Shown: positions 12,452 to 26,255 of the stretch, one piece after another | Position numbering within the stretch: position 1 is the first letter of the stretch | How the letters are laid out: every line of letters starts with the position of its first letter | NCBI GenBank assembly: GCA_963693085.1 | Contig: OY856409.1 | Location: forward strand, 294,414,058-294,478,057 | Reading direction: 5' to 3' | Source of the DNA: Alisma plantago-aquatica | Lineage: Eukaryota; Streptophyta; Magnoliopsida; Alismatales; Alismataceae | DNA length: 64,000 nt | Made by a program: the position numbers and the translations under genes | Notes under the pieces: model-generated | The model's database searches: none | Told to the model about the DNA's origin: nothing | The model's input: the letters and a program-made list of their open reading frames with translations, nothing else

Positions 12452-12463
12452 TTTGTGGGGGAT
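12452..12463 (+). other. Polypurine tract of the copia element
   Basis: The sequence tttgtgggggat immediately precedes TGTTATC, the likely first bases of the 3' LTR. A G-rich tract at this place primes plus-strand DNA in LTR retrotransposons. Confidence 0.7.
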
Positions 12464-13090
12464 TGTTATCTATATTAACTTTGGCTAATAATAGTTAGCA
12501 TGGGTTAAGCCCAAAGTAGGTACAGATGGTACATAAGGAGTGTGGAAGAAAATGTAATTTTTTCCTTTTATACAAATTGAGAAGGGATACTATCTTTCAC
12601 ATTCCATCTTCTTTTCTGCAAACATGATAATTAATTAATTAATTAATTAATTTGTTAATTTATGCTTTTTGAATTTGAAAGGAACTCCTCGTATTCCTTT
12701 TGAATTAGAAAGGGATTCCTCATATTCCTTATAAGTTGAAAAGGGACTCTGTGTACTTATTATGAATTTAAAAGGGACTTTACGTGTTTCTTTTACATGT
12801 ATAAGAGTGGTCCTGTAATTGCGTAAAATTGGGAATAAGATTGAGCATAGAAGTGCTATAAATAAGACCCTTGGGCTTAGGGTTAAACACAGATCGTTGA
12901 TCTAAGATTGCCTAGATCTAAGATAACAAAGTTTTTCATTCATGTTATGCTACCTTGTCGTCATTGCCTGACGTAGCCGCTCCATATGTGTGTCTCTCAT
13001 GGAGTTCCTCTCCTAAATGAGGGATTTCTTATCCGTCTTCTATTTCTTGGTGCAATCTATTGGGTGGTGGTAACCATCAGACATAGGACT
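12464..13090 (+). repeat. 3' LTR of copia element with TATA box
   Basis: Starts TGTTATCTAT right after the polypurine tract. A TATA box (tataaata) lies at 12857-12864, followed by a leader and a transcript-start-like region with gggttaaac. An aatt-repeat microsatellite sits at 12627-12653, and four related segments with the theme aa(a/g)gggac(t/c)c lie between 12675 and 12790, a possible short degenerate tandem repeat. The end is placed near 13090 by appearance only; no 5' LTR is present to compare. Confidence 0.6.
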
Positions 13091-14240
13091 ATGAAATATG
13101 CATAATACCAGACTAAAATATGCAAAAATACTCCCATGTACATAGATGCAAAATTAGTCCCAAGATAAACATCCCCTACAGGATCTTTATGGCGATTCTC
13201 CAACATCAATATAGTTAGAACTAACCACTATTGAGTTGTACTGGTGTTTTTGCTATCCATTGTCTATGTGAAAGTGATATGACCTTCTTCTACAAGTTTG
13301 TGACTGGATCAAGACTGGATGAACATCACCTATTCAGAGGATAATAGAGCATTGATTTCTTTAAATAACACATCTCTTCTTCTAGAGAGCTATCTAGTTC
13401 AAGTCTCTAACTCACTTTTATCTTTTATCCTACTTTTTTTGTTCTTATGTTTCATATTTAATTCTTAAAATTGTCCAATAAACCTTTAATAAAATTGCAA
13501 TTTCCTTCTATTACTTGTAACATCATTTTAAAATCCAACATTACTTGTTAATACTTAAACTTTTCTTGTTGCTAATGGACATAGGTCGAGTATGGAAACC
13601 AAGAGTTCCCCCTCTCTCAAAATAAGGGGTGCAACACCTAGGCCCCTCCCTTCCAAAACCCCACCACTAGCCTCAACCCTTCCTCCTTTCCTTGTAGTTG
13701 AGCAACAACATCTGCCTCCACCTTCCTTTCTCCCCAGCATGGCTAGAGGGTTTGTCCCCCTTTAGGGTTTGTACCCTCTAGTTTGCCCAACCCCTAGGAG
13801 GTTCCATCATCATGACATATCTCTAATGGTGGAGTGGGGGAGGCTTTGCATCCAGTTCTGGTTGGCACTACCTTGTCAATGTTATTATAGTAGCGTATCA
13901 TATGAAACAAAATTTTGAGTTGCTGATCTTATATTTTAGTGTTCCTATTTTGCTAATTATCTTATATTATCCATTTGTGTTCTTTCACATATACTAGATC
14001 ATGTAATCCTTATGTGTTTGTGCATATACTTGTTTCTCTTGTTGGTTGATATTCGTAACTAATGGGTGATGTTCTATTTGTAAATATTTGGGGATTGTTC
14101 TCTCTTGATCATCTTTGTGTATCATCTAGTTGTGTTGATGCATATATACTATGATGTGTAGGACATCTTCTTCTATTGTGGTGTGCCAATTCTGCACACA
14201 CTTTTGATGCTTTCAATGGGTTGTTTATTGATATTGTGAT
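13091..14240. other. Unassigned intergenic or LTR/leader sequence
   Basis: No protein-domain signal. Could contain the 5' LTR and leader of the copia element that follows, but I find no convincing PBS. The frame at 13555-13740 on the minus strand is a chance open frame over pyrimidine-rich DNA. Confidence 0.4.
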
Positions 14241-17150
14241 GCAAAGATGGCTTTCTTTCTAGATAATCATGGCACCATGGTGACAACATTTTTCCTAGAT
14301 GAAAATATACCCCAGGTGGAACTTCTTTCTAGAGATACACATCACAACACGTGGTCTTCTTACTCATCTTATTGGTCATGTTCTACCTCCTCCCTCTAAT
14401 GGGTTTGATTCTAAAGCATGCATTGATTATGCAACTTGGGTCTAACATGGTTCTCTAGTAATTAGTTGGATTATCAAAAGTGTGGGACCTTACATTAGTT
14501 CACCACTAAATTTCCTTAAATTCACTAAGGACATGTGGGTTCAACTCACCCAAGTATATGCTTATTGGCATATCTAAGAAGGTCAATGACATCTACCAGA
14601 AGCTCAACAAGCTTAAACTCACTACCAAAATGGATATCAAGATATATTATGGCTACTTTAAGTCCTTATCTGATGAGTTTGAGTTATACCATCATATTAA
14701 ACTTGACATTGCATAACTATAAAAACAAAGTGAAGAACCCCTTTTAGTGGAATTTCTATCTAGATTGTGCGATAGATATTTCTAGTTGATATATGAAATA
14801 TTGGGCAGTGACCGTCTTCCTAATTTTGATGAAGTCTTAAAATGTCTTTAACACCTTCAACATCTACCACTCCCACATCTGCTCATGAGTCTGCTTTGCT
14901 GGTTGGATATGCTTGAGGTTGTGTCTGTGGTCGCTCATCCCCTAATTCTATCTCATGGATGTTGAAAACCTAATATACCATGTTATCGTATATTTTGTCA
15001 CTGTGTCAATCATATTGAAGAATAATGTGTGGCCAAGAATGGTTCACCCCCTTGGACCAATCAAGTTAGTTCTAATGCTAGCACTCAATCCTTGATCTTG
15101 TTTGCACCACCTACTATAGATATTGTGACACTACTACTAGAATGTACAACAAATGTCCTTGACCTTCCTCATCCTCCTCCTGTGGGTAGCTCTACCCTTC
15201 TAATAGTTTCTCTCCTTTCTGGTAATAACAAATGGTTTATAGATCTTGGCAGTAGTTTTCATATATGTGGTAATACCACTTTGTTTCATAATATTACCAA
15301 GGCAACTAGCATTCCTTCTATAATGCTTGTTAATGGATTGTAGACTTTTATGAAGGCATTGGCACTGCTCCTACTTCTTCCACCTTTTCTCTTAACATTG
15401 CACTTTTTGTACCCAAATTTCCTCTAAATTTGTTATTCCTTAGAAAACTTGTTCACCAACAATAGTGCTACCTGAGGTTCAATCCTAGTAATTATGTTCT
15501 ACATGAACTTCATATGAGGATGATGATAGATGGGGAGTGAAGGTCTTGATCGTATGTACTATTTGGACATTGGCATGGCAACCCCCTCGGTGCTACAACT
15601 ATTGTATCCCCATTCTAACATCACATTGGCACTATTGATGTGGGCATCCTCTTTAGCCAAGATGGTATGTATTGTTTGGACGTTGGCATGATAACCCCCA
15701 GTTCTATGTCTCTTATATGCTCTGTTCTAGCATCACATTAGCACTATCAACATGGGCATCCATATTTAGCCAACCTGAAACTTTGATTTCCTACAATTTA
15801 TGATTGTTGTTTAAATTGTAAGTCTTGCCATCTAGGCAGTCAATCTCATGTGCATTTTCTGGAAAAAACTTCATTATCTAGAACTTTATATTTTTATATA
15901 GTTCATTCTGATGTATGGGGGCCACACAAAATACCTATTGCATATGGTTATAAATGATTTCTTTCCTTTATTGATGATTTCTATCATGTGACATGGATAT
16001 TCCTCCTCAAGGATTGTTCACAAGTTTACTCATGGCTTGTTTGTTTTCAAGTAAAATTCAAACACAAATCATCTCTTCCATTAAGATATTTCAAACAAAC
16101 AGTGCACTTGAATTTTCTTATTGGGACTTAATAGCCTTCTGCTTATATCAAGGAACAATTAACCAAACCTAATGTCCATGTACTCCACAAAAACATGGTG
16201 TAGCCAAAAGGAAGAATTGCTAGATCTTAGATGTTTCCCAAACAATCACGATCCACTGTCATGTTCGAAGGCAGTTTTGGCATGAAACCCTACTCACTAC
16301 TTGCTCCATCATCAATCACATGCCCTCCTTAGTCCTTCACAATAAAATTCTCTTGAAAATTCTTCACCCCACAACTGAGCTTTTCCCTTACCACTTTATA
16401 TCTTTGGTTGCACCTGCTTTGTTATATTTTCTAAGCCCTATCCAATATAAGTTCCCCCTAGTTCTATCAAGTGCATTTTCCTTGTATACTCTCGAACTAG
16501 AAAGGATATCAATGTTATGACCATGTTGTGTAAAAGTGGTTTGTCAGTGTGGATGTAACATCATTTGAGTCCACTCCTTACTATTATGAAGCAGACACTC
16601 TGCTCACCACTAATCTTATCACACCCTCACCTTTAGTTTCCTTACTAATACCAATGTTTAGGCCACTTGATCCTTCACCAATCAAACTGTACAAGTGAAC
16701 CAGTGTTGACATTGCCATCTCAACCAAGCCCCTCCTACATATATGTCTCATGACAAAGTCACTAGTCTAGAATCACCCTTCCTACTAATATGGATTCATC
16801 TGACTTCTCTAACTCGGATAAATCTATTACATAGTGAAAGGGTAAGCGAGCTTGCACTCAATATGACATTGCCATATATTGTACTCATGAACATCTTGGT
16901 CCTACCTTCTCTTGCTTTACCATCACTCTATCTTCTATTTTTGTTCCAAAGACAACATCTGAGGCTTTTCAGCATCATGGGTGGTTTAAGGTGATGGAAG
17001 ATAAATTTTGCTCTCACTAATATCCATACATGGGATCTATTGATCTGTCTATTGATTGTCATCTTATTGGTTTTTGTTGGGTATTCAAAGTGAAATATCA
17101 ACCATATGGAACTTTTGAGTGACTCAGGGCACGAGTGGTGGACAAAGCAT
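14240..17150 (+). pseudogene. Ty1/copia gag-protease-integrase, truncated in RT
   Basis: Plus-strand copia polyprotein with many stops and frame changes. About 14.40-14.57 kb: gag with SLVISWIIKSVGPYI and DMWVQLTQVYA. 15029-15343: protease region, KWFIDLGSSFHICGN, where the usual WxxDSGAS has leucine for serine after the aspartate. About 15.82-16.0 kb: HSDVWGP and FLSFIDDF, the integrase start. About 16.3-16.5 kb: integrase end with LHNKILLKIL and the KGYQCYD box. About 17.03-17.15 kb: start of RT, TWDLVDLPID...GFCWVFKVKYQPYGTFE. Similarity then stops abruptly, so the rest of RT, RNase H and the 3' LTR are missing. Confidence 0.8.
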
Positions 17151-18160
17151 TTATGTGTGTTTTAATGTATAAGAAATCTTAATTCAATCCTAGGTTTGAA
17201 TACTTTTTCCTTAATGCAATATTTCTTATCTGCAAGAAGATGAGCCAACTATAGTATAGCAAAGATTCAAACTCAAGAGATAACATATTTAAGAAACCAC
17301 TTACAAACTATTTGTTGAGAACAGTTTTTAAAATTGATTGTTGAGGGTGATTATTAGGGAATGGTTGAATTGAAAGTTGTGATGCAAAGTAAACAATTGA
17401 AAACAGATTCATAACAATATCAAAAGAACACTGGGACATCAATATTTCACCTCCAACACCTACACACTCATCCTAATTGTTACAACTCAATAATCACAAC
17501 TAACTAGATGAGGACAAAGTGAGCTCATCTTCTTTCAAAACGTAGATTATGCTAGGGTAAAATTTCACTTGGGCTTGAGGTCTCATTACCCACAAGTCAC
17601 AACTTGGTCATGCTATAGAATTCCTTCTGTGATCACATACAAAATCATACACATTCACTCAAGGATCTTATCCTAATTTTCATGGTATCTATGCTTAAGA
17701 TTATATCAATCATGCTAATCAAATTATCAGTTCAATAAGCAAGCAATTAAATGAATGAAGAATAACCTAATTATCTAAAAAATACTGAGTTTGATGATAA
17801 TAAAGACAAAGTACGGGTGATTGGTCTACTCCCAATTCCCATCGATGGAGTCTACTCACTCATATCCATAGCTAAAGTAGATATACAACAGATGAGAGAA
17901 GAAAGCATGTCACTAAAGAATAAAGAGTGAGCAACTAGAGGTTTCTGACTACAACTCTCAGCTCTAACAACAATAGGTCTGGAAAACTTTATGAAGAGGA
18001 TCCTATTGCTTTACTTCCCCTCTAGTTCTCTCCACCAAAACGACGCCCCCTGGTCACTAGGTCATATCTTGTTTTATTTGGATGATTGTTTGGTTCCCAA
18101 TTGGACCAGTGACTATGTCTCTTATGCCCAATGTGTTGTGCTGCTCTCCAAACCAGAAAG
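17151..18160. other. Unassigned AT-rich repeat-like DNA
   Basis: The sequence after the truncation of the copia RT shows no coding similarity on either strand and no clear terminal repeats. Probably decayed transposon DNA. Confidence 0.4.
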
Positions 18161-18515
18161 GTGAGTCGGTTGATCAGCCTCTAAATGGCATGTATGATGG
18201 GCTTCTAGTATATTTATTAGAAGGTGGGTCAGTCAATCATCTGTCTGATGAGTCTCTATAGAAGGAATGGATTAGAAAACTGGCGTGACGGGTCACCCAA
18301 CCGATAAGGCGCCGAAAGTCTAGTTGTTACTAACTTTGAAGGGGTCAATTCCAATGATAGATCAATGAGGTGGGTCATTCAATTTGCTCATATCGAGGGA
18401 ACTTTGATATAGGTGAGGTGGCTGATTGATGAGGTGGGTCGGTCGATAAGTAGACCTCTAGAAAATGAAGATGTTACTAACTTGGGGAGGGTCAATCTAA
18501 GCGGCCGATCAGCAA
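18161..18515. repeat. Word cluster (gtcggttgatcagcc / gtgggtcggtcgat type)
   Basis: Repeated variants of gtgggtcggtcgat, gtgagtcggttgatcag, cacccaaccgataagg and gcggccgatcagcaag occur at 20-60 base spacing, mixed with unrelated spacer. This is the same kind of signal as in the LTRs at 24.7 kb, 29.0 kb and 61.7 kb, so this is probably U3-like sequence of an otherwise unrecognised LTR element. No TATA box, PBS or terminal repeat can be paired with it here. Confidence 0.45.
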
Positions 18516-21500
18516 GATGTGTAAGGAGTGGGACCCTGAGGGAATCAACTCCCTACTAAAATTTGTAGAATAACACATCCATTCCAATCACACTCAAAAG
18601 GTATGGTGGACCATGTGTAAAATTTTCAAATCTCAATAATGGCATTCAAAACAACCAAAGTGTAGTAGTGGAATAAAAGTAATGACTATATTTGGTTTTT
18701 TTTACAAAAGTACATCAACATCTCCCTTATAGGGTTTGCATGGATATTTCATCATAAGTATCTAGTAGAGGGAAATCTAAACCATATCAAGTTTGTCTCC
18801 AAGCTTCAACTCCTTAAGTTAAGTCCATTTTGAATGACATGTTCTCCTTTACCTACATATGGGGTTGGAAGCATAGCCCAGTAAAAGGAAAAAAATAGAT
18901 GACATCAACAAAAGGCTGGTATGTGCATACTAAAATAAAATTGAGCAATATTTGGAGTAAAAAGGGCATCAAGTAAAGAATGCTTACCATAGAAGAGAAA
19001 AGAACGACCCAAGTGGGTATCAAGAGAAATGAATTGCAAACATATGATAAAAAAAGAGATACTTTCCATAAATAAACCAATAAAGTTGTACCACACTAGA
19101 ACATATAAAGAATTAGGGCACACAACCCTTCAATAATAACATCAACATGCATGTATGTGAGATAAGCATAGCACTAGAACAATATAAATAACAAAGTAGG
19201 CCAAGCCTCACAAACTTGAAACCTTATAGAGAATGATGTACTGCCAGACTCCCAATGTATATAAAGGTGGGCCAAGTCTCACAAACTTGAAACCCATGTA
19301 TGGGTACACAACCTCCAACCCAAAAACATAATAAGGGCACATAACCCAAAAACCAATGTACTTACACTACTCTAGGACTATTGAATCACATAACATGTTT
19401 AATGTAGAGGCAAGTAAAAAGTATAGTCTTTTACAACACAATTAAAGTTACCATATCAAAAATGGACAAAATAGGCATCCACCACATAAGTAAGAAAAAA
19501 TAGAACATGTTACTATGTAGAAGTTTCATCATGAAGAAAGTATAATATCAAGTTAAAAGAATATCCTTCAGAGTAGAATGATTCACAAAATTAGAACCAA
19601 GTAACATATTCTCAAGAGAAAGAGATATTGTGTAGGCTAGTATTCATAGGACCAAGAGAAAGATGCAAATAAGTTATTGCTCAAAAGGAATAATAGGGGA
19701 TGCAAACATACCTCTCAGAGTCTAAACAAGTCCAAAGTAAGTCATAGGTCCAAGCCTACATCTCCAAAGCACCTATTAAGCATATGTAGAATTAGGGTTA
19801 GGGTTACATTGATTTGATAAACCCTAAAAATCACCTTTTTAGTACTTGTGAATTAGGTTATCAAAACCACATCATATTGCAGGTTATATTTTTCTGAGTT
19901 CAAAACATATTTTACTTTATTTTTCTGACTTATAAATTATTGGTTATGAATTTTAGAATAACTAAACCAATTAATAAAATCCATAAAATCACTTATTTAT
20001 TAGATTGGAATATGTTGATTAAACTGGTACCACTAGATAGATTATGATTTTTTTATTCCAAAATGTATTGTACTTTATTTTTGAGCTATATATAATTAAT
20101 TATGAATTTTATAAAACTGACCAATTAGAAAGCTCTAAAAATCCACATATACATGGATTTTCTACTTGGAAACCATGGGCCAATAGGTTTATGCCATCTA
20201 GACCAGACCCAAAGCCTGCCGATTAGGCACACAACATCTTACAATCAGATAAAATATAGGACTGCACAAAGACAAAACTAACCCTATGATAACACAAGGG
20301 AGAGAGTTGATAGTGGGGCAAAACAGTCAAACCAAGACTTGGGTTATTCTACCCCCAATCTCACAAAGAACCTCCTCCAGGCACAGCTGTCGAGGTTCTT
20401 GTAAGATGGGATTTGATGATCCAACATAGAAAAACCACCTGAAGTGGATGATATAGATTACATGGACAATCACGAAAGCAAAGAGCATGTGATGAGAAGA
20501 TATAGTCAAGAGTCCGATCAGAGAGGGTTGAGATACAAAGCATGCTTCTTCGTTATCATTGGGGTGGAGGAGTTTAGAAGCTTGTTGTAAGGTCTCAAAT
20601 CTAGATAGGCCAACCATTCCATGCTTCTAGGTGTCTGGGAAGAGACGAGGAAACTCGATGGCGAGAAAATCAGACGAGTCGAAGCCTTTGGATCAGGAAA
20701 TCCAAGAAAAGTATCGAGATAGGTAGACAATCAGACAAAGGGGGAAACAAGAGACGCACCCAGAATGGGCCAAACGGTTGTTCCTAAAATCTCAGAAGAC
20801 CATGAAGAGAATTTCAGGGTGCTTGAGGTGTGATGCAAAACTCCAAGATACTAGTACCAGGTCGCGATGTTGGGAAGGGCAAGACGGAGTTGGGGAGCCA
20901 TGTCTAGAATCCAATGAGGCTGAACTGAGGTGGGAAAGGAGACATGGGACCTCAGCGAAGGTCAGGGAACTGATTCGCAGAGGCCTAAAGGCCCTATGAG
21001 CGGTGGATAAGTGAAGGGGGAGAGAAATAGAGCGAGAATAGGGTACTATTGGAGACACTCATGGATTGAGAAATTAGGGTATTAGAACCCTAACAAAGTT
21101 AGGATGGGAAGGTGTGAGATCGAGAGAGAAAAAGCTTTGGCAAAGAAATCTCACGATAAGATCCAAAGATGAGAGAGGAACGAAGCGATAGAATCACTGC
21201 AAGCTGCACAGAAACGGAGTAGGCAAGTCGAGTTTCCAATTTGGAACCAAGGAAGAGGAGAGTCCAAGCACTGTTGGATAAAAAATTGGAAGGTAGGAAT
21301 GAAAATCAATGTGACACTAGTGATATCAGGAAACTTTAGGAAACTTAAAAGCATCGATTAAATAACTAGAATATTAGGTATTCTTAACATATTTTCCTTT
21401 ACTAATTATTTGCGACTTTAAACAAAGTTCAATTAATATGAAGTTTTGCTCCTAGATTAATTAAGGCAGGTAAAATTTGAATTTGGCATTAGTTTTTAGT

Positions 21501-22490
21501 TTTGGCGACTCTAAGTATTTTATGTAATTCTCTTAAAAAATCATATTTTCTCTTTCTTATCACATTATAGATATCTAGAAACCACCAATTAATGTGAATC
21601 TTCACCCTCAAGCAAACTAAAACATATGGAACATCAATTAGCCATTGATTTTACCTCTTGGTATCAATTAACACATTATTTAATAGTGTGGGCTTAATTT
21701 ACACTTTCTCTCTCCTAAACACATTAGAACATTAAAAATTTCCCAAATTAGTTGAAAATTCACATAGACTGATTTTAACATGTATATTACTAGTTTGAGA
21801 TTTATATATTTTTTTGGAGTCATTTAATGATTTATTTGCTATTTTGGATAAATACTCATATTTTCTTCCCTAAAAGAAATTAGTATAATTATTATTGTGA
21901 AAATAAGGTGAAACTTGACTCCCAAGATAATTGGGACCCAAGGAACACTATTCTCACATTAGATTTCATTTTTAAGATTTCCTTTCATGAGTTATGCAAA
22001 ATTAATACTTGTGGTCCATTATTATTTTAGTTATCAGATTATTTTATCATTATTACTATTATTCATCCAATTGTGTCTCATATCTTCACATTACAACCAA
22101 AAAGGATTATATATGATTATTGTGCATGAATTTCTTTATGTTTATCATTTAAACCATTAAATTAATCAATTCCTTACTTGAATTATGTATCAATATTTTC
22201 AATTATGGACACCTAGTCCTTCTAAACGCATTATTTATCTTAATCAACATTATCACGTGTGACATATTTTATGTATCCATTATTGGTCTTAAGATTATTA
22301 TGAGGGAATTATGGCATAATTGTTTATATATCTACATGTTAGGGTGATTTAATCATGTATTAACATATTAGCATTACAATTAAACACTATTAGGTATATC
22401 TTCATCCTTATTTGGCTAAACCAAAGAACTAAACTTTCTATCCTTCAAGGCATAAGATCGGGGTTAAGAGGCTAGGTTTTGGTTTGTTAC
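18516..22490. other. Unassigned, no gene recognised
   Basis: Both strands are stop-rich. A small imperfect direct repeat (ccaagcctcacaaacttgaa at 19201 and its relative at 19272, offset 71) and a ttagggttaggg run near 19795 are the only structures seen. The frames around 20.3-21.35 kb lie in a more GC-rich patch but resemble no family I know, and they overlap on both strands. Probably old LTR or internal transposon DNA. Confidence 0.4.
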
Positions 22491-22680
22491 AAGATGGGGC
22501 AGTCGACTAGAATGTCATCAATGCCTCTACTATTCTTTGACTTAGGAAGCATGAATTTTGATTGACCGAATAGTGAGATGGTTCAAATGATTGGATTGAG
22601 CTTAGGAGGCACACTTGGTTGGTAGGGTTGATCGGTCAATTGGGGAACCCATTTACTCGATCATTTTGACTGATTTGTTC
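22491..22680. repeat. Word cluster (gtcgactag / ttgatcggtcaatt type)
   Basis: Several words of the tcga/gatcgg class (gcagtcgactagaatg, attgaccgaatag, gttgatcggtcaattgg, actcgatcattttgactg) lie within 190 bases. Same class of signal as the cluster at 18.2-18.5 kb. It is followed near 22.93 kb by ccccaaacttgaacgttt and cctcgagcaac, a phrase I associate with internal regions of Tat/Athila-type gypsy elements; that association is from memory and weak. Confidence 0.4.
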
Positions 22681-24655
22681 CCTTTTGCCTTACAAATTTT
22701 CTTGAACTTGAGATAGGAATTTTTGAAGGGACTTCCATCATGCTTTCAAGCCAAGTTGCACTTTTCTCTGTTAAGAGTGAAAAATCTAATCAAAATCCTA
22801 GCAAATTTGAGGACAAAAGCAAAACATCAAAGCTAAGTAAAACAACAAGCAATAACTAATCAAATTGAGTAAAGATAAACTAAAAAGTGCAATGAAATTG
22901 TGATAAATATGCTTTCATTAAAATACCCCAAACTTGAACGTTTCACATCCTCGAGCAACACAAAATCAAATAGCGTGCAAATAATACCACCAACCTCATC
23001 CTCTCTTTCATAACATCATTTGATTCCCTACAAATGAGTATGACCAAGCAACCTCGATTTCCTAGAATCACGAAATGCAACTTCAAATTCCCTATTTTGA
23101 TTTGACTTTGACAAACATGTTTCCATGTCAAAACCTTCTCATTACAGTGATAATATCATTGATGTTTTAGAGAGTTTTGTATTCTTCTATGATATTCACA
23201 AGAATAATGTCCAGCTATATGCAATTTTTTTGTGGTGATTGATGCCCCCTAGGAGGAAACAGAATGAATGGGGTATGGAAGGAAGAAGTTGAAAATCTCT
23301 CCTCTATTCAACTTGAGATTTTTTTAATGCAATTACATTGGTTTCATTTTTCTTCTTTTGGTATCCACATTGGAATTTTTTATTTTGTGGTACACCCTTA
23401 TTACATATGAAGGGTATGGAAGAAGCAAAGGGGTGTGAGAGAGGGTTTCACCCTAAACATGGAATGTGGAAGATTCTTTTTAACTATTTGATTTTTGTGG
23501 TGAATGATGGGGTAAGAGGGTGATGGAGGAAGTGTAGAAGAGGTTGAAGTTACACATCTCATAATTTGGAATCATGTGCATTGGAACAATCTTAGAAAAC
23601 ACCTCAACTCATCATTTTATTTGTAAGGTAATGAGAAGTTCCACAAGAAGTTATTCTAATAAATAACAGACATGCTACATTTGATTCCTCTCAATGCCGT
23701 ATGACTTTCCATCTAGCCCAATGAATGATGTTAATTAAGACCATTGGTACAAATGGGTTCCAACATTGGTAGTTCATGATTCATCATTACAAAAGGACTC
23801 ATTTCATTTGATGGGGTGCATTGATGATTTATGAATAAAAAATATATGATAACAAGGACTTAATATAGATCGACTAGATAATGGCCAACTACAAGCTAAT
23901 TCTGAAAATTTTGAAAACAAAATACAACAACAAGAAATAGAATGTAAGACTACTACTAAATGTAAACAACAAAGGGAAAAGGTAGAGTGCGTGGAGTAGA
24001 GACATACTACCCAACCTCTAACCCAAACTTAGACATTTGTGTTTCCTTGAGAAAAATCTAGGTCCACAATGAAGGGCAAGGACTCTACAGGAAGGGCCAC
24101 CAAGCACCATACTGACCCACTGATGGTGGTTGCTACTGAGGCGGAGGTGTGAGCTAGGGGGTGATCCTGAAAGAATTCTCTAGATGGCTGGGTAGACCAA
24201 TCCTGGCTCGTGGAAGATATTAGGGGCTCCTCATATGAAGGATGTTAAATGTATTGGCTTCCCCAAAACCAAGGGGTAGGGGAAGGGTAAGCATGTGTTG
24301 CACCATAGTCTGCATAGTAGGTCTTGGACTATGTATAGTCACATCTTCCCACATACCACTGCTTGTGAACCTATTGCATTAGGTACATATGATTAATCTA
24401 GTGGCCCTGGCATTGTTGTTCCCTCTCCATGAGGGTTAGGGTGCCCTCAAAATGATCCAGCTATTATTGGAACTTGATGAAGCCATAGGGCCTAGATATC
24501 CCTACAGTTTTGGAACACATCACTTCATGCGATGTCTCAAAGATGGTAGTGAAGGGTAGGACTCCTCAATGTTTGCTTCCATGTAAACACTACATAGTCC
24601 ACTTGTAGGACCAGGAATATCACCCTCAATAGGGGAAGCTCCCTCATGTAATGTT
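22681..24655 (-). pseudogene. Possible gypsy (Tat/Athila-like) gag remnant, very decayed
   Basis: No clean open frame. The minus strand from about 24655 down to 24000 reads, across frames, like the low-complexity H/Q-containing C-terminal part of a plant gypsy gag (INHMYLMQ, KQWYVGRC and similar). It is interrupted at 24656 by the TR-GAG element and seems to resume at 30512. Given only as a weak suggestion; the rest of the interval (22.7-24.0 kb) shows nothing recognisable. Confidence 0.25.
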
Positions 24656-24660
24656 GTATG
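24656..24660 (+). other. Left target-site duplication (gtatg)
   Basis: The five bases gtatg directly before the left LTR are repeated exactly at 30507-30511 directly after the right LTR. Five-base duplication is the usual footprint of LTR-retrotransposon integrase. Confidence 0.95.
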
Positions 24661-26204
24661 TGTTGACTCAAGGTCAATGTTGACTCAAGGTCTAAATTGA
24701 CTAAACCCTTATTTTGATGATGACTAACCATTCACTTATTTGTGTCTAATGCTTCTACTTTAGTGATTTAGATTAGGTATAGACACACTCAAAATGCCCT
24801 AACTTGCGCATCCTAACTTGGAGAAAAGACAAGTCAAAATCAATGCAAGTGTACTTTTGTGGAATATGATGTATATCTATTAGAAACATGTTGTAAATAA
24901 CTTGTAATGATTGTATGACTTGTAATTAATTTTAGAAAAAATTAGGAGCATTTAAATTGAATATTTAATCATTTTAATGGCATTTTCTAGAATACATCAT
25001 AGAGCGTTTTTCAGTCGAGTTTATCTTGTGACAAACTTGACTGACACCCTTGATTTGTTTTGAGAATATTTAGGTTCGATAGATCATACACATAACTCGA
25101 CCGACGCCATGCACTGGAAAAACTAAATTTAAGTGATCGACTAAGTTTCATCCAGGATAAGCTTGATCGATGCTTCAAATTTGATTTGCCACATAGTGTG
25201 ATCGGTCAAGTTTCCCAAAAGTAAACTCAATCGATCGCACTATACAAGAAGTGCAAAAAAAGTGTTTCTAGTCATTGGAGTGTCACAAAACTAGAAAAAA
25301 TATTCATTGTAACACCCCAAATAGCTAGTATTCATCCTTAAGTGTTCCCACTGGCTAGTAGGCATCCCTAACTATAAATAGGACCCCTTGGGTTTCATCC
25401 CATGGTGAGCCAAGCACTATGAAGGTCCCTATATTATAGTTGAGTGCCTTCAAGAGCCTCCTCTCTCTCTCAAGATTAATCACTTGATACATAGATTAGA
25501 GTGTGTAAGAGATTTGTAAGAGAGCTAGTCCTAAATGTATATCTTGTGAGGCTCTCACTTCCTCCACCTCCCAATCTCTCTTTCAACCAAGAAGATGAAA
25601 GTTATCTCTCTTGGCTAAGAGATGTGAAGAAGAAGAAGAAGAATGGAAGGAGTCCATTGGTGAAAGCTTCTCCTTAGCAAAGGTAAAGTCAAGTGTGGAA
25701 GATCCAAGAAGAGTGGGTAATTCCTTCAAGGCGGAATACTTGTGCAAGAGTGGGTAAGTCCTTGGTGAAGGTGGAAGACTCTGTGCAAAGTGGGTAAGTC
25801 CTTGGTGAGGTTGAATACTCGGTCTTGGATAGGTAAGTCTTTTGGTAGGTTGTTGGCTCCCTTCTCCTCAAAGGGAAGGTTGGGTATCCTTGGCCCAGAA
25901 AAGGAAGGTCATATGTTGTATGTCTTATAATGGAATATAAGTATGCAATGGTTGTAAAATCCTAGATTTTTACCTCTCTAAGTGGTGAACTGACATGCTC
26001 CTAGATTAAAGTATGGAACCACTCTACATAGCTTCTATTCTTGTTCTTGTTAAATGTTTCTCTCCCTTGATATGTATGTTCTAGTTGCACTCAAAGTTCA
26101 TACTTGCCATATTATCTTAGAAATATCTTTAAGGTCTAATGAATTTTGTATAAGTGCATTTAGCTCTATTCACCCCCCCTCTAGAACCCATCCAAGATAT
26201 AACA
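24661..26204 (+). repeat. Left (5') LTR of the TR-GAG element
   Basis: Starts TGTTGACTCAAGG and ends ...GATATAACA, 1,544 bases. It aligns along its whole length with 28975-30506. U3 carries words of the tcgagtttatc / ctcgaccgac / cgatcgcac class at about 25010-25245, then a TATA box (tataaata) at 25373-25380 and a conserved leader ggaccccttgggtttcatcc. The U5 part contains three or four variants of gtgggtaagtccttggtgaagg (25.71-25.85 kb). Over the first about 245 bases I count roughly 18 differences from the right LTR, so about 7 percent divergence: an old insertion. Confidence 0.95.
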
Positions 26205-26206
26205 AG

Positions 26207-26218
26207 TGGTATCAGGGA
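26207..26218 (+). other. Primer binding site of TR-GAG element
   Basis: tggtatcaggga lies two bases after the LTR end. It matches the initiator tRNA-Met complement in the first nine bases (tggtatcag) and differs after that. Confidence 0.85.
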
Positions 26219-26255
26219 AAGTCTTCTCCAAGTGTACTTACACAAGTTAGAGAAG

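Noticed and set aside
19790..19815. ttagggttaggg-like run as an interstitial telomere repeat
   Set aside because: Only about two imperfect units; such phrases are common by chance in AT-rich plant DNA.
20300..21360. Cluster of overlapping open frames on both strands as host genes
   Set aside because: No family resemblance, no consistent coding strand, no splice-compatible partners; more likely decayed transposon DNA with higher GC.
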